Shown one piece after another: positions 10,042-17,845 of a DNA stretch of 31,030 bases. Source of the stretch: an uncultured Rickettsiales bacterium (GTDB lineage: Bacteria > Pseudomonadota > Alphaproteobacteria > UBA8366); NCBI GenBank assembly GCA_913046825.1, contig CAJWTF010000032.1, forward strand, positions 1-31,030, in the 5' to 3' direction. Under the pieces are notes generated by a model. It ran no database searches and was not told the DNA's origin. It saw nothing but the letters and a program-made list of their open reading frames with translations. Each line of letters starts with the position of its first letter. Position 1 is the first letter of the stretch. Made by a program: the position numbers and the translations under genes.

Positions 10042-10794
10042 ATGTTTAAGGCAATGCGCACAGAGATCAAAGGCATTAAAGAACGCGACCCAGCGGCACG
10101 GTCCTGGGTTGAGATCGTTATTTGCTATCCCGGATTCCACGCGATCGTCCTGCACCGCGCCGCTCACTGGGCCTGGCGGCGGAACTTAAAATTGTTTGGC
10201 CGGTTCGTCTCCCAGGTCGGACGATTTTTTACCGGAATTGAAATCCACCCGGGCGCGGTGATTGGTAAGGGGTTCTTTATTGACCATGGAATGGGCGTTG
10301 TCATCGGCGAGACCGCTGAGATTGGCGATAGGGTGACGCTTTATCATGACGTGACACTAGGTGGTGTCGCACCTTCCATTGATTCCGACAGTCAGCGGGA
10401 ACAAAAACGCCATCCGACATTGGAAGATGACGTCATTATCGGCTCCGGCGCGCAAATTCTGGGACCGGTAATAGTCGGGCGTTGTGCGCGGGTCGGCGCA
10501 AATGCCGTGGTGACGAAGGACGTGCCGGAAGCGGTGACCGTTGTCGGCATTCCTGGGCGCGTCATCCCGCGCGGAAGCAGTAGTCAGTCGGCTGAGTTTT
10601 CACCTTACGGAACGCCGCTTGGCGATGTTCCCGATCCCATTGCCCGAGCTTTGGAAGGACTGATGGAACAGGTCACGACGTTAAAAGTGCGGGTGGAAGA
10701 AGTAAATGCAAACGCTGCAAAGCCGGGCGACTCAATTGAGGCTTCCGAGTATCCCCAAGTAGATTCTTCGCATCCGGATTTGCCAAAAAATTAA
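10042..10794 (+). CDS. cysE: Serine O-acetyltransferase
   Basis: CysE transfers acetyl from acetyl-CoA to L-serine, giving O-acetylserine, the acceptor for sulfide in cysteine synthesis. A short helical N-terminus is followed by a left-handed beta-helix of hexapeptide repeats: [20 protein letters not shown], then [21 protein letters not shown] with the catalytic His/Asp context. It ends in VVGIPGRVI and a variable acidic tail. The frame is also open from a GTG at 10030. I prefer the ATG at 10042 because AGGTGG (10028-10033) lies eight bases before it, giving 250 residues. Its place directly before iscR and a cysteine desulfurase fits a cysteine-to-Fe-S supply line. Confidence 0.94.
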   Translation: MFKAMRTEIKGIKERDPAARSWVEIVICYPGFHAIVLHRAAHWAWRRNLKLFGRFVSQVGRFFTGIEIHPGAVIGKGFFIDHGMGVVIGETAEIGDRVTLYHDVTLGGVAPSIDSDSQREQKRHPTLEDDVIIGSGAQILGPVIVGRCARVGANAVVTKDVPEAVTVVGIPGRVIPRGSSSQSAEFSPYGTPLGDVPDPIARALEGLMEQVTTLKVRVEEVNANAAKPGDSIEASEYPQVDSSHPDLPKN

Positions 10795-10886
10795 TATGCT
10801 TCAATGAGTTAAAATCTGGGGCAGCCAAACTCTCAAACCGCGCTATATACCTCGTAATGAAGCCTGCGAATTCGGGAGTTTAAATC

Positions 10887-11336
10887 GTGAGACTGACGAC
10901 GAAAGGTCGCTATGCAGTCATGGCGATGGTGGATCTAGCCAAGAATTGCCAAGGACAACCCGTAGCATTGGCGGATATTGCCGATCGCCAGGGCATTTCG
11001 CTGTCATACCTTGAACAATTATTCGCGAAGCTGCGGCTGGCAAAGCTCGTGAACAGTGTACGAGGGCCGGGCGGCGGATATTTACTCGCTCGCGATGCCG
11101 CGGATATGCCGATTTCCGATGTGATCGACGCCGTCGACGAAGCGCTTCGCGCGACCCGCTGTGCACCGGGCTCGCCGCGGGGCTGTACCGGGGGGCGAGA
11201 GCGTTGTCTTACCCACGATTTGTGGGATGAGTTGAGCGATCACATTTATTTGTTCCTCAGCTCCGTTACCTTATACGATGTTGTCGAAGGGCGCGTCAGG
11301 AAAAGCGATCTGGTGGCGGGCGGCAACGCCGCTTAA
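10887..11336 (+). CDS. iscR: Rrf2-family Fe-S cluster regulator, IscR-type
   Basis: A 149-residue winged-helix regulator starting with the Rrf2 signature MRLTTKGRYAVMAMVDLA and containing ISLSYLEQLFAKLR and VRGPGGGYLLAR. Three cysteines plus the CLTH histidine (the region RCAPGSPRGCTGGRERCLTH) match the [2Fe-2S] ligand set of IscR, with slightly longer spacing between the first two cysteines than in E. coli. IscR senses Fe-S status and represses or activates Fe-S biogenesis genes. The start is a GTG at 10887 with GGGAG about eight bases upstream. It heads the desulfurase-ferredoxin genes and probably autoregulates them. I could not identify an operator with confidence. Confidence 0.92.
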   Translation: MRLTTKGRYAVMAMVDLAKNCQGQPVALADIADRQGISLSYLEQLFAKLRLAKLVNSVRGPGGGYLLARDAADMPISDVIDAVDEALRATRCAPGSPRGCTGGRERCLTHDLWDELSDHIYLFLSSVTLYDVVEGRVRKSDLVAGGNAA

Positions 11337-11384
11337 CCGAGTTTTTCGAAGCACCGAGTGACAGCATAGGCAACGAAGAACCGC

Positions 11385-12476
11385 ATGGCTTATTTCGACC
11401 ATAATGCGACATCGCCGATTTCCGTTGGCGTTCAGGAGGCTGTTTTCTTGGGCCTCGGGGAATTCGGCAATCCGTCTTCTGTGCATGCAAAAGGCCGCGC
11501 CGCGCGAAAAATCATAGAAGACGCACGTGAGGAAATTGCCCGTCTGGTTGGGGCGCTCCCGAAAAATGTCATTTTTACCAGCGGTGCAACCGAGGCGAAC
11601 AATCAAGCTTTGCGCAGTTCGGGCCGAAAACAGGTCATCGCGTCGGCCATCGAGCACCCGTCTGTACTCGAAATATGCCCAGACGACCCGAAAATCGCCA
11701 TCACGGCGAATGGTGTCGTAGAATTGGAATCATTGTCTAAGATTCTGCGCCGTCGGGGCCGTTTTGCCGTCGTGTCGGTCATGGCGGCGAATAACGAGAG
11801 TGGGGTCATTCAGCCGATCAAGGAAGCCGCGGAATGCGCCCATGCTGCGGGCGCGTTGTTTCATTGCGATGCGGTACAAGCGGTGGGACGTATTCCCATC
11901 GATATGAAGCGTCTTGGCGTCGATATGCTGACGATCTCGGCTCATAAATTGGGTGGCCCAAAAGGGATGGGCGCGCTGATTTTGGCGGAAGGCATGGAGA
12001 TTGAAGCGCTGATCCGGGGCGGAGGGCAGGAACGTCGCCACCGTGGGGGGACGGAGAACGTCCCGGGTATCGCCGGTTTCGGCGTCGCGGCCCGGGAGGT
12101 CCAAGAGAAGCGATTGACCATAGGCCGGGTCGCTAATCTGATCGGCATATTGGAACGCCGTGCGGTGGCGGCAGTGCCGGATGTGGTAATTTTCGGTCAA
12201 GATGCTCCACGGATCGCGAACACGTCCTTGTTGGCTCTGCCGGGAATTGATGCGGAAACGCAGATAATGGCGCTTGATCTTGCTGGGATTGAGGTCAGTG
12301 CGGGAGCCGCCTGTTCCTCCGGTAAAGTAGGCGAGAGCCACGTGTTGCAGGCGATGGGAGTCGCGGACGAACTCGGTCGTTGTGCGATCCGGATTAGCCT
12401 CGGTGCCGAAAATACCCTAGAGGAAGTCGATAAATTCATCGAAGTTTGGAGCGGCCTCCGCAAGCGAGCCGGGTGA
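11385..12476 (+). CDS. Cysteine desulfurase (NifS/IscS family)
   Basis: A PLP enzyme that removes sulfur from cysteine as an enzyme-bound persulfide for Fe-S clusters and thio-cofactors. The 363-residue protein shows YFDHNATSP at the N-terminus, [11 protein letters not shown], the PLP lysine in [13 protein letters not shown] (about residue 188), [16 protein letters not shown], and a flexible loop with catalytic Cys in [20 protein letters not shown] (about residue 309). It is shorter than IscS (about 404) and resembles the alphaproteobacterial NifS-like proteins encoded after iscR. No IscU or HscAB scaffold follows, so I do not assign the symbol iscS. The ferredoxin gene begins eight bases after its stop. 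Confidence 0.93.
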   Translation: MAYFDHNATSPISVGVQEAVFLGLGEFGNPSSVHAKGRAARKIIEDAREEIARLVGALPKNVIFTSGATEANNQALRSSGRKQVIASAIEHPSVLEICPDDPKIAITANGVVELESLSKILRRRGRFAVVSVMAANNESGVIQPIKEAAECAHAAGALFHCDAVQAVGRIPIDMKRLGVDMLTISAHKLGGPKGMGALILAEGMEIEALIRGGGQERRHRGGTENVPGIAGFGVAAREVQEKRLTIGRVANLIGILERRAVAAVPDVVIFGQDAPRIANTSLLALPGIDAETQIMALDLAGIEVSAGAACSSGKVGESHVLQAMGVADELGRCAIRISLGAENTLEEVDKFIEVWSGLRKRAG

Positions 12477-12483
12477 TGACAAA

Positions 12484-12816
12484 ATGCCAAATATGATATT
12501 CATTGATCGCGACGGAAACGAAAAAACCGTCGAGGCGCCGGTCGGCGATACGATCCTGCAGATTGCCCACGCAAACGATATCGATATCGAAGGTGCCTGC
12601 GAGGGCTGCATGGCATGTTCGACCTGTCATATCGTCGTCGATACCGATTGGTACAAGAAACTACCGCCGCCGAGCGAAGATGAAGAAGACATGCTTGACC
12701 TTGCCTTCGGATTGACCCGGACGTCGCGGCTCGGCTGTCAGATAACCATCACTGAAGACAATGATGGACTGCGGGTAAAACTGCCGGGCGAAACCCGGAA
12801 CATGTTATTGGATTGA
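12484..12816 (+). CDS. fdx: Adrenodoxin-type [2Fe-2S] ferredoxin
   Basis: A 110-residue ferredoxin of the ISC/adrenodoxin class. The cluster ligands lie in [17 protein letters not shown], matching C-x5-C-x2-C, with the fourth Cys in SRLGCQI. One additional cysteine (CEGC) sits inside the loop. In this family the protein supplies electrons for Fe-S cluster assembly or related reductions. The acidic stretch [12 protein letters not shown] is the usual partner-binding helix. The gene sits eight bases after the desulfurase and eight bases before tenA, so it is very probably cotranscribed. Confidence 0.94.
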   Translation: MPNMIFIDRDGNEKTVEAPVGDTILQIAHANDIDIEGACEGCMACSTCHIVVDTDWYKKLPPPSEDEEDMLDLAFGLTRTSRLGCQITITEDNDGLRVKLPGETRNMLLD

Positions 12817-12823
12817 ACGCCAG

Positions 12824-13504
12824 ATGACCTCGCCCAACATTCTGTTTGACCAACTTAAGGCGAATTGTACACACGATTGGGCGGCATATGTCGAGCATGA
12901 CTTTGTCCGACAGTTGGGGGCGGGAACGCTGCCGGAAGCGGCCTTCCGCGAATATCTGATCCAGGATTATTTGTTCTTAATCCAATTCGCGCGGGCCTAT
13001 GCCTTGGCGGTCTACAAATCGGACACGCTTCCCGACATGCGCCAAGCGGCGGCAAGCATGTCTGCCATTCTCGATATCGAGATGGGATTACATGTGGAAT
13101 TTTGCGCCGGATGGGGGCTGACGGAAGCTGATATGCAATCGGCACCGGAAGCGTCCGCCTGCATGGCCTATACGCGGTTCGTGTTGGAACGCGGCATGGC
13201 GGGCGATTTGCTCGATCTGCATGCGGCGCTGGCGCCCTGCATCGTGGGCTATGCGGAGATTGGTGCGATGCTTACGGCTGATCCTGACACAATGGTGGAT
13301 GGGAATCCTTATATGCCATGGATCGACATGTATGCGGGTGACGAATACCAAGAAGTTGCGGCATCCGAGAAAGCGTTCCTCGATGATTTGTTGGCGCGTC
13401 GCGGCGGTCCCGGTCGGATGGCGGCCTTATCCAATACGTTCACCAAGGCAACGCGATTAGAGGTCGATTTCTGGCAAATGGGCCTCGACCATATGGAAAC
13501 GTGA
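12824..13504 (+). CDS. tenA: TenA-family aminopyrimidine aminohydrolase / thiaminase II
   Basis: TenA proteins hydrolyse aminomethyl-pyrimidine breakdown products of thiamine, salvaging the pyrimidine moiety. The 226-residue all-helical protein has the catalytic cysteine in AALAPCIVGYAEIG (about residue 138). It also has YAGDEYQEVA and a C-terminal LEVDFWQMG carrying the family glutamate (about residue 213). The start is the ATG seven bases after the ferredoxin stop. Its place at the end of an Fe-S/sulfur-mobilising run is functionally plausible, because thiamine synthesis needs desulfurase sulfur and Fe-S enzymes. That link is inference. Confidence 0.9.
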   Translation: MTSPNILFDQLKANCTHDWAAYVEHDFVRQLGAGTLPEAAFREYLIQDYLFLIQFARAYALAVYKSDTLPDMRQAAASMSAILDIEMGLHVEFCAGWGLTEADMQSAPEASACMAYTRFVLERGMAGDLLDLHAALAPCIVGYAEIGAMLTADPDTMVDGNPYMPWIDMYAGDEYQEVAASEKAFLDDLLARRGGPGRMAALSNTFTKATRLEVDFWQMGLDHMET

Positions 13505-13519
13505 GATGACGAAGGTGGC

Positions 13520-14578
13520 ATAATTTTTGGTAATTACGTTGTACCTCGACAGCGTTACGCCGCTTTGGCGCAACAAGGGCCGAGCGTTGTCGTGACCCGT
13601 GTCGCAGAACGCGGTGTGACACCGCAATTCGAGTATGTCGGCCGTGTCGAGGTGGTGGAGACCGTCGACTTTAGAGCGCGTGTCAAAGGATTTTTGGAGA
13701 AGTGCGAATTCCGCGAAGGCACGGAAATTGAAGCGGGAACCCGCCTCTTTTCCATCGAGGCGGCGCCGTAATAGGTCCTGTTCGTGCAACGCGTGGCAGA
13801 ATTGGCGGCGGTAAAAGCAGTGTTGAAGAGTCTGCAAGCCGACTCCGCCCGTAAATCGAAATTGGTCAAACGGGTAGATGTTGCGGTGGCGACACTCAAT
13901 ACTTCCCGCGCGGAGTTGGCGAGCGACTAGGCGACCGTCCTGATCGCGGCGGCGGAACTGCGCCAAGCTAAACTTGATCTGAGAAGTACAAAGGTGATGA
14001 GCCCCATTGCCGGTAAGGTCAGCTGAGCTCGATACAGTATCGGCAATCTGGTTTACCTAAACAGTGAACCGCTCGCCACCGTGACCAGCGCTGATCCGGT
14101 CTATGTGAGGATTTGGATCCGCGAGAAGAAGCTGATCAACGCCCGTAAACGCGGAATTGCTTCGGACAATCTGCCCGTGGCGTCATCGCTTATTTTAACT
14201 GATGGCAGTATATATCCGCTGAGCGAAAAAATTGACTATTTGTCACCTTCGGTCGATCAAACCGCGGATAGCGTGGTGGCCCGCGCATTGTCCGTCAATC
14301 CCGATCGTATTTTATTGCCGGGTCAGTTTGTGACCGTGGTCGTGCGCCAGAAATTGTCGTTCTCGAAGCACGTCTTGCAGCAAGCGGTAGTCCATCGTGG
14401 GCGTTTCGTCTTGGTCGTTGATCGCGTGAATAAGTTTGAGCTGTGGCGGGTGACGACGGGACGGCAAGTGGATACCGATTGGGTTATTGAATAGGGGCTC
14501 AATTCGGATGAGCGGGTGATCGTGCAGGGAATACAAAAGGTACTGTTCGGCCTCCATTAGGTGGTCCAGTTTGAATGT
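13520..14578 (+). pseudogene. Decayed RND efflux membrane fusion protein (HlyD/AcrA family)
   Basis: One reading frame carries recognisable AcrA/MexA-type sequence: PQFEYVGRVEVVETVDFRAR with GFLEKCEFREGTEIEAGT (biotinyl-lipoyl-like half), a coiled-coil segment with QADSARKSKLVKR, then SPIAGKVS and ARYSIGNLV, and a beta-barrel part with TSADPVYVRIW and LLPGQFVTVVVRQKL. It is broken by stops at 13769 (TAA), 13772 (TAG), 13928 (TAG), 14024 (TGA), 14492 (TAG) and 14558 (TAG). Several fit single C-to-T changes of CAG or CGA codons. No frameshift is needed across this part. The lipoprotein signal region is missing or unrecognisable. Stops of all three kinds argue against recoding. Confidence 0.88.
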
Positions 14579-14925
14579 TAGTGGATGATCGGCATCGTGA
14601 TGCTAAGCCGGCTATTGGCGAAAAGCGCTATTCTGATCGTCGAATTCGCGAAAGTGCGACGTGAAGAAGGGTTGAGCACGGACGTGGCAGCAATTGAGGC
14701 CGCCCGGATGCGCTTCCGTGCGGTGATGATGGCTTCGCTGTTCTTCATCTTGGGCGTCTCGCCGTTGGTGATCTCTTTCGGCGCTGGGGCCGCGAGCCGG
14801 GTGTCGGTTGGCTTCGTAGTATTTTTCGGTATGTTTGCTGCGACCTTTATCGGCACCTTTTTATTCCGCCGCTCTATGCCGCGATTCAGCGCATGTGGGA
14901 ATTGCGCTTAGCCTCCCCTCCGTAG
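14579..14925 (+). pseudogene. C-terminal remnant of an AcrB-type RND transporter
   Basis: About 105 codons correspond to the last transmembrane helices of an RND pump: [56 protein letters not shown]. This is about one tenth of a 1040-residue transporter. The frame is continuous with the fusion-protein remnant upstream through stops at 14558 and 14579, so about 2.8 kb was lost between them. In the T-run at 14858-14862 one T seems missing. Restoring it gives an ending with [14 protein letters not shown], as expected for the family, stopping at 14923-14925. No complete efflux gene remains here. Confidence 0.87.
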
Positions 14926-15001
14926 CAGAGTCGCCTATTCGCGACGGGCGACCATATCCATTTTCAACTGGGCATTGCCCGATCACCGATAGGAAACCGC
15001 C

Positions 15002-15604
15002 ATGACCACAATTGAATTCTTCTTTGACTATTCGAGCCCCTGGACCTATCTCGCCTACGACCGGATCGAGGCGTTCTGTGAGAAAAACACGGCGGAACTG
15101 GTCTGGAAGCCATTCCTCGTCGGCGGTGTTTTCAACAAAGTGAACCCAAGCGTCTACCAGCGCCGCGAAAACCCGGTCCCGCCGAAAGACAACTATTACC
15201 GCAAGGACATGCACGATTGGGCCCGCATGCAGGGCATCGATTTGATTAAGCCGAGCATCTTTCCGCTCAACAGCGTAAAGGCGCTGCGCGGCGCTTTCGT
15301 CGCCATCGACGAGGGTAAAATCTCCGCGTACTCAAAAGGATGCTTTAAGGCATACTGGACCGACGATCAGGACATCTCGCAAGAAGAGGTCCTTCGCCCC
15401 ATCGCGGAAACGGCCGGTATGGATGGCGAAGCCTTCATGGCGAAGATCGCCGAAGAGCCAATTAAACGGAAACTGTTTGAGACCACAGACGAAATCATCG
15501 CCCGTGAAGGCTTCGGCTCGCCAACCTTCTTCCTGGATAAAAACGACATTTATTTTGGGAATGATCGGTTGGAAGTCATGCAGGCGGCAATCGACCGGAA
15601 ATAG
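15002..15604 (+). CDS. 2-hydroxychromene-2-carboxylate isomerase / DsbA-like thioredoxin-fold protein
   Basis: A 200-residue kappa-class GST/DsbA-fold protein. It begins MTTIEFFFDYSSPWTYLAYD; the family active-site region has Ser instead of a CxxC pair, as in HCCA isomerases. Other family marks are WKPFLVGGVF and the C-terminal GSPTFFLDKNDIYFGNDRLE. HCCA isomerases act with glutathione in aromatic-ring catabolism, but most homologues have unknown substrates. The protein is cytoplasmic with no signal peptide. It appears monocistronic: dead efflux genes lie upstream and a hairpin terminator 13 bases downstream. Confidence 0.88.
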   Translation: MTTIEFFFDYSSPWTYLAYDRIEAFCEKNTAELVWKPFLVGGVFNKVNPSVYQRRENPVPPKDNYYRKDMHDWARMQGIDLIKPSIFPLNSVKALRGAFVAIDEGKISAYSKGCFKAYWTDDQDISQEEVLRPIAETAGMDGEAFMAKIAEEPIKRKLFETTDEIIAREGFGSPTFFLDKNDIYFGNDRLEVMQAAIDRK

Positions 15605-15616
15605 AGAGTTTATCGG

Positions 15617-15638
15617 GTCCGGCACCTCGGTGCCGGAC
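15617..15638 (+). terminator. Hairpin terminator after the isomerase gene
   Basis: A perfect nine-base-pair inverted repeat, GTCCGGCAC / GTGCCGGAC, encloses the four-base loop CTCG 13 bases after the stop codon. The downstream T-tract is weak (TCTT), so termination may be imperfect. Confidence 0.7.
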
Positions 15639-15986
15639 TCTTAGGTCCACCGTCACGAAAACGTCGAGCGCGTTTCCGACATGCAGTATCGTCTCGATAA
15701 ACCGGCCCTTTACATCAAAGGCGACGAGCGACGGGGAACGGATTGGTTTTTCCGCTTCCTGACGTTGCCGGCCCGCATTTAGCTGAACTGCTGCTTCAAC
15801 TGCCGTGTTTATCGCTTGCGAGTTACCACGCAGCCTAAATCCACCAGTCTTCGACTCGGCAAGCGGGGCGACGGAAAATGAATTTAACGAGAGCAGGCTA
15901 ACTGGCGAGATAGCCACTACTCCATCTTCTGTACTCCTCAGACCCCAGGAGCGTGGTCGGTTAAGGTAGGGTCTGTAGTCAACCCA
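15639..15986. other. Gap of about 350 bases without a supported gene
   Basis: Between the terminator and the stop of the minus-strand 355-residue gene, the only sizeable frame is a minus-strand ORF (15917 down to 15576). It has no recognised family and would run through the terminator hairpin. The plus strand contains a short stretch reading DMQYRLDKPALYIKGDERRG that is interrupted soon after. I see no RNA gene or repeat. Confidence 0.4.
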
Positions 15987-17054
15987 TTAGGTGACAATCT
16001 TCTCTGTCGAACATTGGGTCATGTACCAGGACGAGAGCCAGGCTGAGTGACGACCGTCTCCGCCTGCGACGGTGATGACGAAATCCTCGGGCGCGTAGAC
16101 GATGGGCACCATAAAGTCCGGATTGTCGGCTTCGTATTCTTCCGGCCATTTGCGGAAGTTCCAATAGGACCGGCTGGCCAATTCGCGCACCGGCATGCGG
16201 GCGTGCTCGAACAGGTATTGCTGCACGTCTTTTCGGCTGAAACCGTCTTTCGCGATCTCATGTGCGTGTTCTGGTCCCATGACGAGACCCACGGCTGTGC
16301 GGTGTGATTGGTGTAAGTAATTGACCAGCCCCATGCGCCGCATCGATCCGGCGATGGTCTCTAGATTGCCAAGCCCGGTCTCCTGCGCGCCTTCGTTAAT
16401 ATAGTGAATGCCGCGAATGCCGATGACGCTGATTGTCGAGCCCTCTTGCCCGAAGCCGCGGTTGACCCGCAGCGGATCCCAGGGATTGCGTTCTTCATTC
16501 TCGGCGAACAACAGGGAATAGCGCCCGGGAAAGGCGAGGGTGCCTTTATCCATCTCGCCCGGCACCGCGCCCGCGATATTGCGGATGACCAAACGGAGCG
16601 CCCGGCCGATCGTCGCGTTGGCGCGGAAGCCCGATCCCATGCAAGCGGTACCACTGTTGATCTCGATCTTGTCCGCGATGGCACCGCTGACCATGAAACA
16701 GGGCGCCGCCCCGCCGGTGGTGGTGGAGACACTGCCGACATTGTATTTCGGCTGCAGCATCGCTTTGACCCCGGCGACGACGACCGGAAAATAATCCGGT
16801 CGACACCCGGCCATCACCGCGTTTGCCGCCACTTTCTCAACAGTCACCGTGCCATTCACAGGCGGCATAACACCGAGCACCTGGTCGCCCGGCAGCGGGC
16901 CACCCACGATCATTGCCGCGACCGCGTCTTCCGTGGGTGGCATCACGGGCAGGCCATCGCTCCAGCCTTGCTGGTGGAAATACTCATTCACCGCGACGTA
17001 GTCGTTATCGATATCGATTCGTGTGGCGGGTCCGATGGTTCGTGCTTCGCTCAT
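15987..17054 (-). CDS. Conserved protein of unknown function, partner of the UGSC selenoprotein (355 aa)
   Basis: A 355-residue soluble protein with no signal peptide or membrane helix. I do not recognise a named enzyme family. The sequence is rich in G-containing turns and short conserved-looking blocks: WSDGLPVMPPTEDAV, VMPPVNGTVTVEKVAANAVM, GGAAPCFMVSGAIADKIEIN, SGTACMGSGFRANATIGRA. Three cysteines sit in such blocks. Its ATG overlaps the final TGA of the upstream selenoprotein gene (ATGA), so the two are translationally coupled and their products probably act together. A plus-strand ORF of 332 codons lies opposite but has no family features. Confidence 0.8.
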   Translation of the reverse strand: MSEARTIGPATRIDIDNDYVAVNEYFHQQGWSDGLPVMPPTEDAVAAMIVGGPLPGDQVLGVMPPVNGTVTVEKVAANAVMAGCRPDYFPVVVAGVKAMLQPKYNVGSVSTTTGGAAPCFMVSGAIADKIEINSGTACMGSGFRANATIGRALRLVIRNIAGAVPGEMDKGTLAFPGRYSLLFAENEERNPWDPLRVNRGFGQEGSTISVIGIRGIHYINEGAQETGLGNLETIAGSMRRMGLVNYLHQSHRTAVGLVMGPEHAHEIAKDGFSRKDVQQYLFEHARMPVRELASRSYWNFRKWPEEYEADNPDFMVPIVYAPEDFVITVAGGDGRHSAWLSSWYMTQCSTEKIVT

Positions 17055-17605
17055 GCGGCCGCCGGGGTTTGCGTCAGGGCGCGGACTATTTCCTCGACCG
17101 CTTCCTCGGCCATGATATTGACTTCTGCCTCAGATTTGCTCGCCAATGGATGGTCGACGAATATTTGCGGGTGCGACGGCATGCCCAGTATTTTCGAGCG
17201 CATCTTGGCGGATTTCATAAAGGCGCGCGTTAGAACCGTCGCGGCTGGCTTACCTTGTTTTTCGGCTTCTGTACCGTCATGGAGACCCCACGTCGTACAG
17301 GAACCTCAATCGGCGACCGCGTGGATCACCGCATCGCATTTGGCCACCAGACCGGCCATTACGTCTTCCGGCGTCGCGACACTGGCACCATCCTTCGTGT
17401 AGTATTCGAACCCGGCGACGCCGTAGCGCTCTTTCATGAGCTCTTGCAGACGTGCCAGAAAAACATCGGAATGGCGCTTGCGATTATCGATCAATCCAAT
17501 TGTCTTACCGCCTAGTGACGCCAGGCGTGGTGCCAGTTGAAACATGGTAGGTTGATCCTCCGAAGCCGGATGGACCAACCGCAACTTTCCTGCAGTTTGA
17601 GACAT
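17051..17605 (-). CDS. UGSC-motif selenoprotein, read through in-frame UGA (Sec100), 184 aa
   Basis: Translation from the ATG at 17605 runs to a TGA at 17308-17306, continues in the same frame for 84 further codons with no other stop, and ends at the TGA at 17053-17051. At the internal TGA the protein reads IHAVAD-U-GSCTTWGLHDGTE, the signature of the UGSC selenoprotein family, whose function is unknown. The N-terminal part (LAPRLASLGGKTIGLIDNRK, residues about 22-45) and the part after the UGA (KILGMPSHPQ, VDHPLASKSEAEV) also look like that family. GGGGAGGT (17620-17613) lies seven bases before the start. A SECIS-like hairpin begins right after the UGA. The last codons overlap the next gene's ATG, which makes sense only if ribosomes pass the UGA. 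A pseudogene is the alternative, but one stop precisely at the Sec site argues against it. Confidence 0.92.
17264..17305 (-). promoter_or_regulatory. Bacterial SECIS element for the UGSC selenoprotein
   Basis: Numbering from the base after the UGA: CTGTAC (+6 to +11) pairs with GTACAG (+32 to +37), extended outward by GGTT / AGCC-type pairs across one mismatch. Above a small internal loop, CGTGG (+14 to +18) pairs with CCATG (+24 to +28). The apical loop GGTCT occupies +19 to +23. The E. coli fdhF SECIS, as I recall it, has loop AGGUCU with GGUCU at the same +19 to +23. This is the structure to which SelB binds when delivering Sec-tRNA. The fold was drawn by hand. Confidence 0.85.
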
Positions 17606-17845
17606 TCGGTCTACCTCCCCATATGAATCGCCCCAATTGATCTCCGGCGACCCGATTTCAGGGCCTATTCTATCACATTCCAACCGAGGCGTCCGTATCC
17701 TTGTTATCAGGCGTATGATGTTTAACTTTGCTGGGATTGAAGCGCTCAGTGGTGAGGCCGAATAGAGGTGGGAAGACGATTGTCCGAAGCGCATCAACTT
17801 CCGCGCGTTAAAGGCTCGCATTGGCTATTTGAAGGACCAACTGGA

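Noticed and set aside
11730..12341. Minus-strand ORF of 203 codons
   Set aside because: It lies wholly opposite the cysteine desulfurase, whose PLP lysine and catalytic cysteine motifs are intact; the antisense product has no recognisable features.
14024..14026. In-frame TGA in the membrane fusion protein remnant as a third Sec codon
   Set aside because: It replaces an arginine of the family, not a cysteine, and the same frame has TAA and TAG stops, so it is ordinary decay.
15576..15917. Minus-strand ORF of 113 codons near the isomerase terminator
   Set aside because: It would read through the strong terminator hairpin and the end of the isomerase gene, and I recognise no family; the evidence is too weak to list it as a gene.
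16404..17402. Plus-strand ORF of 332 codons opposite the 355-residue gene and the selenoprotein
   Set aside because: The product has low-complexity, Arg/His/Asp-rich composition typical of an antisense shadow and no family motif. The minus strand has recognisable UGSC sequence, a strong ribosome site and coupled starts.
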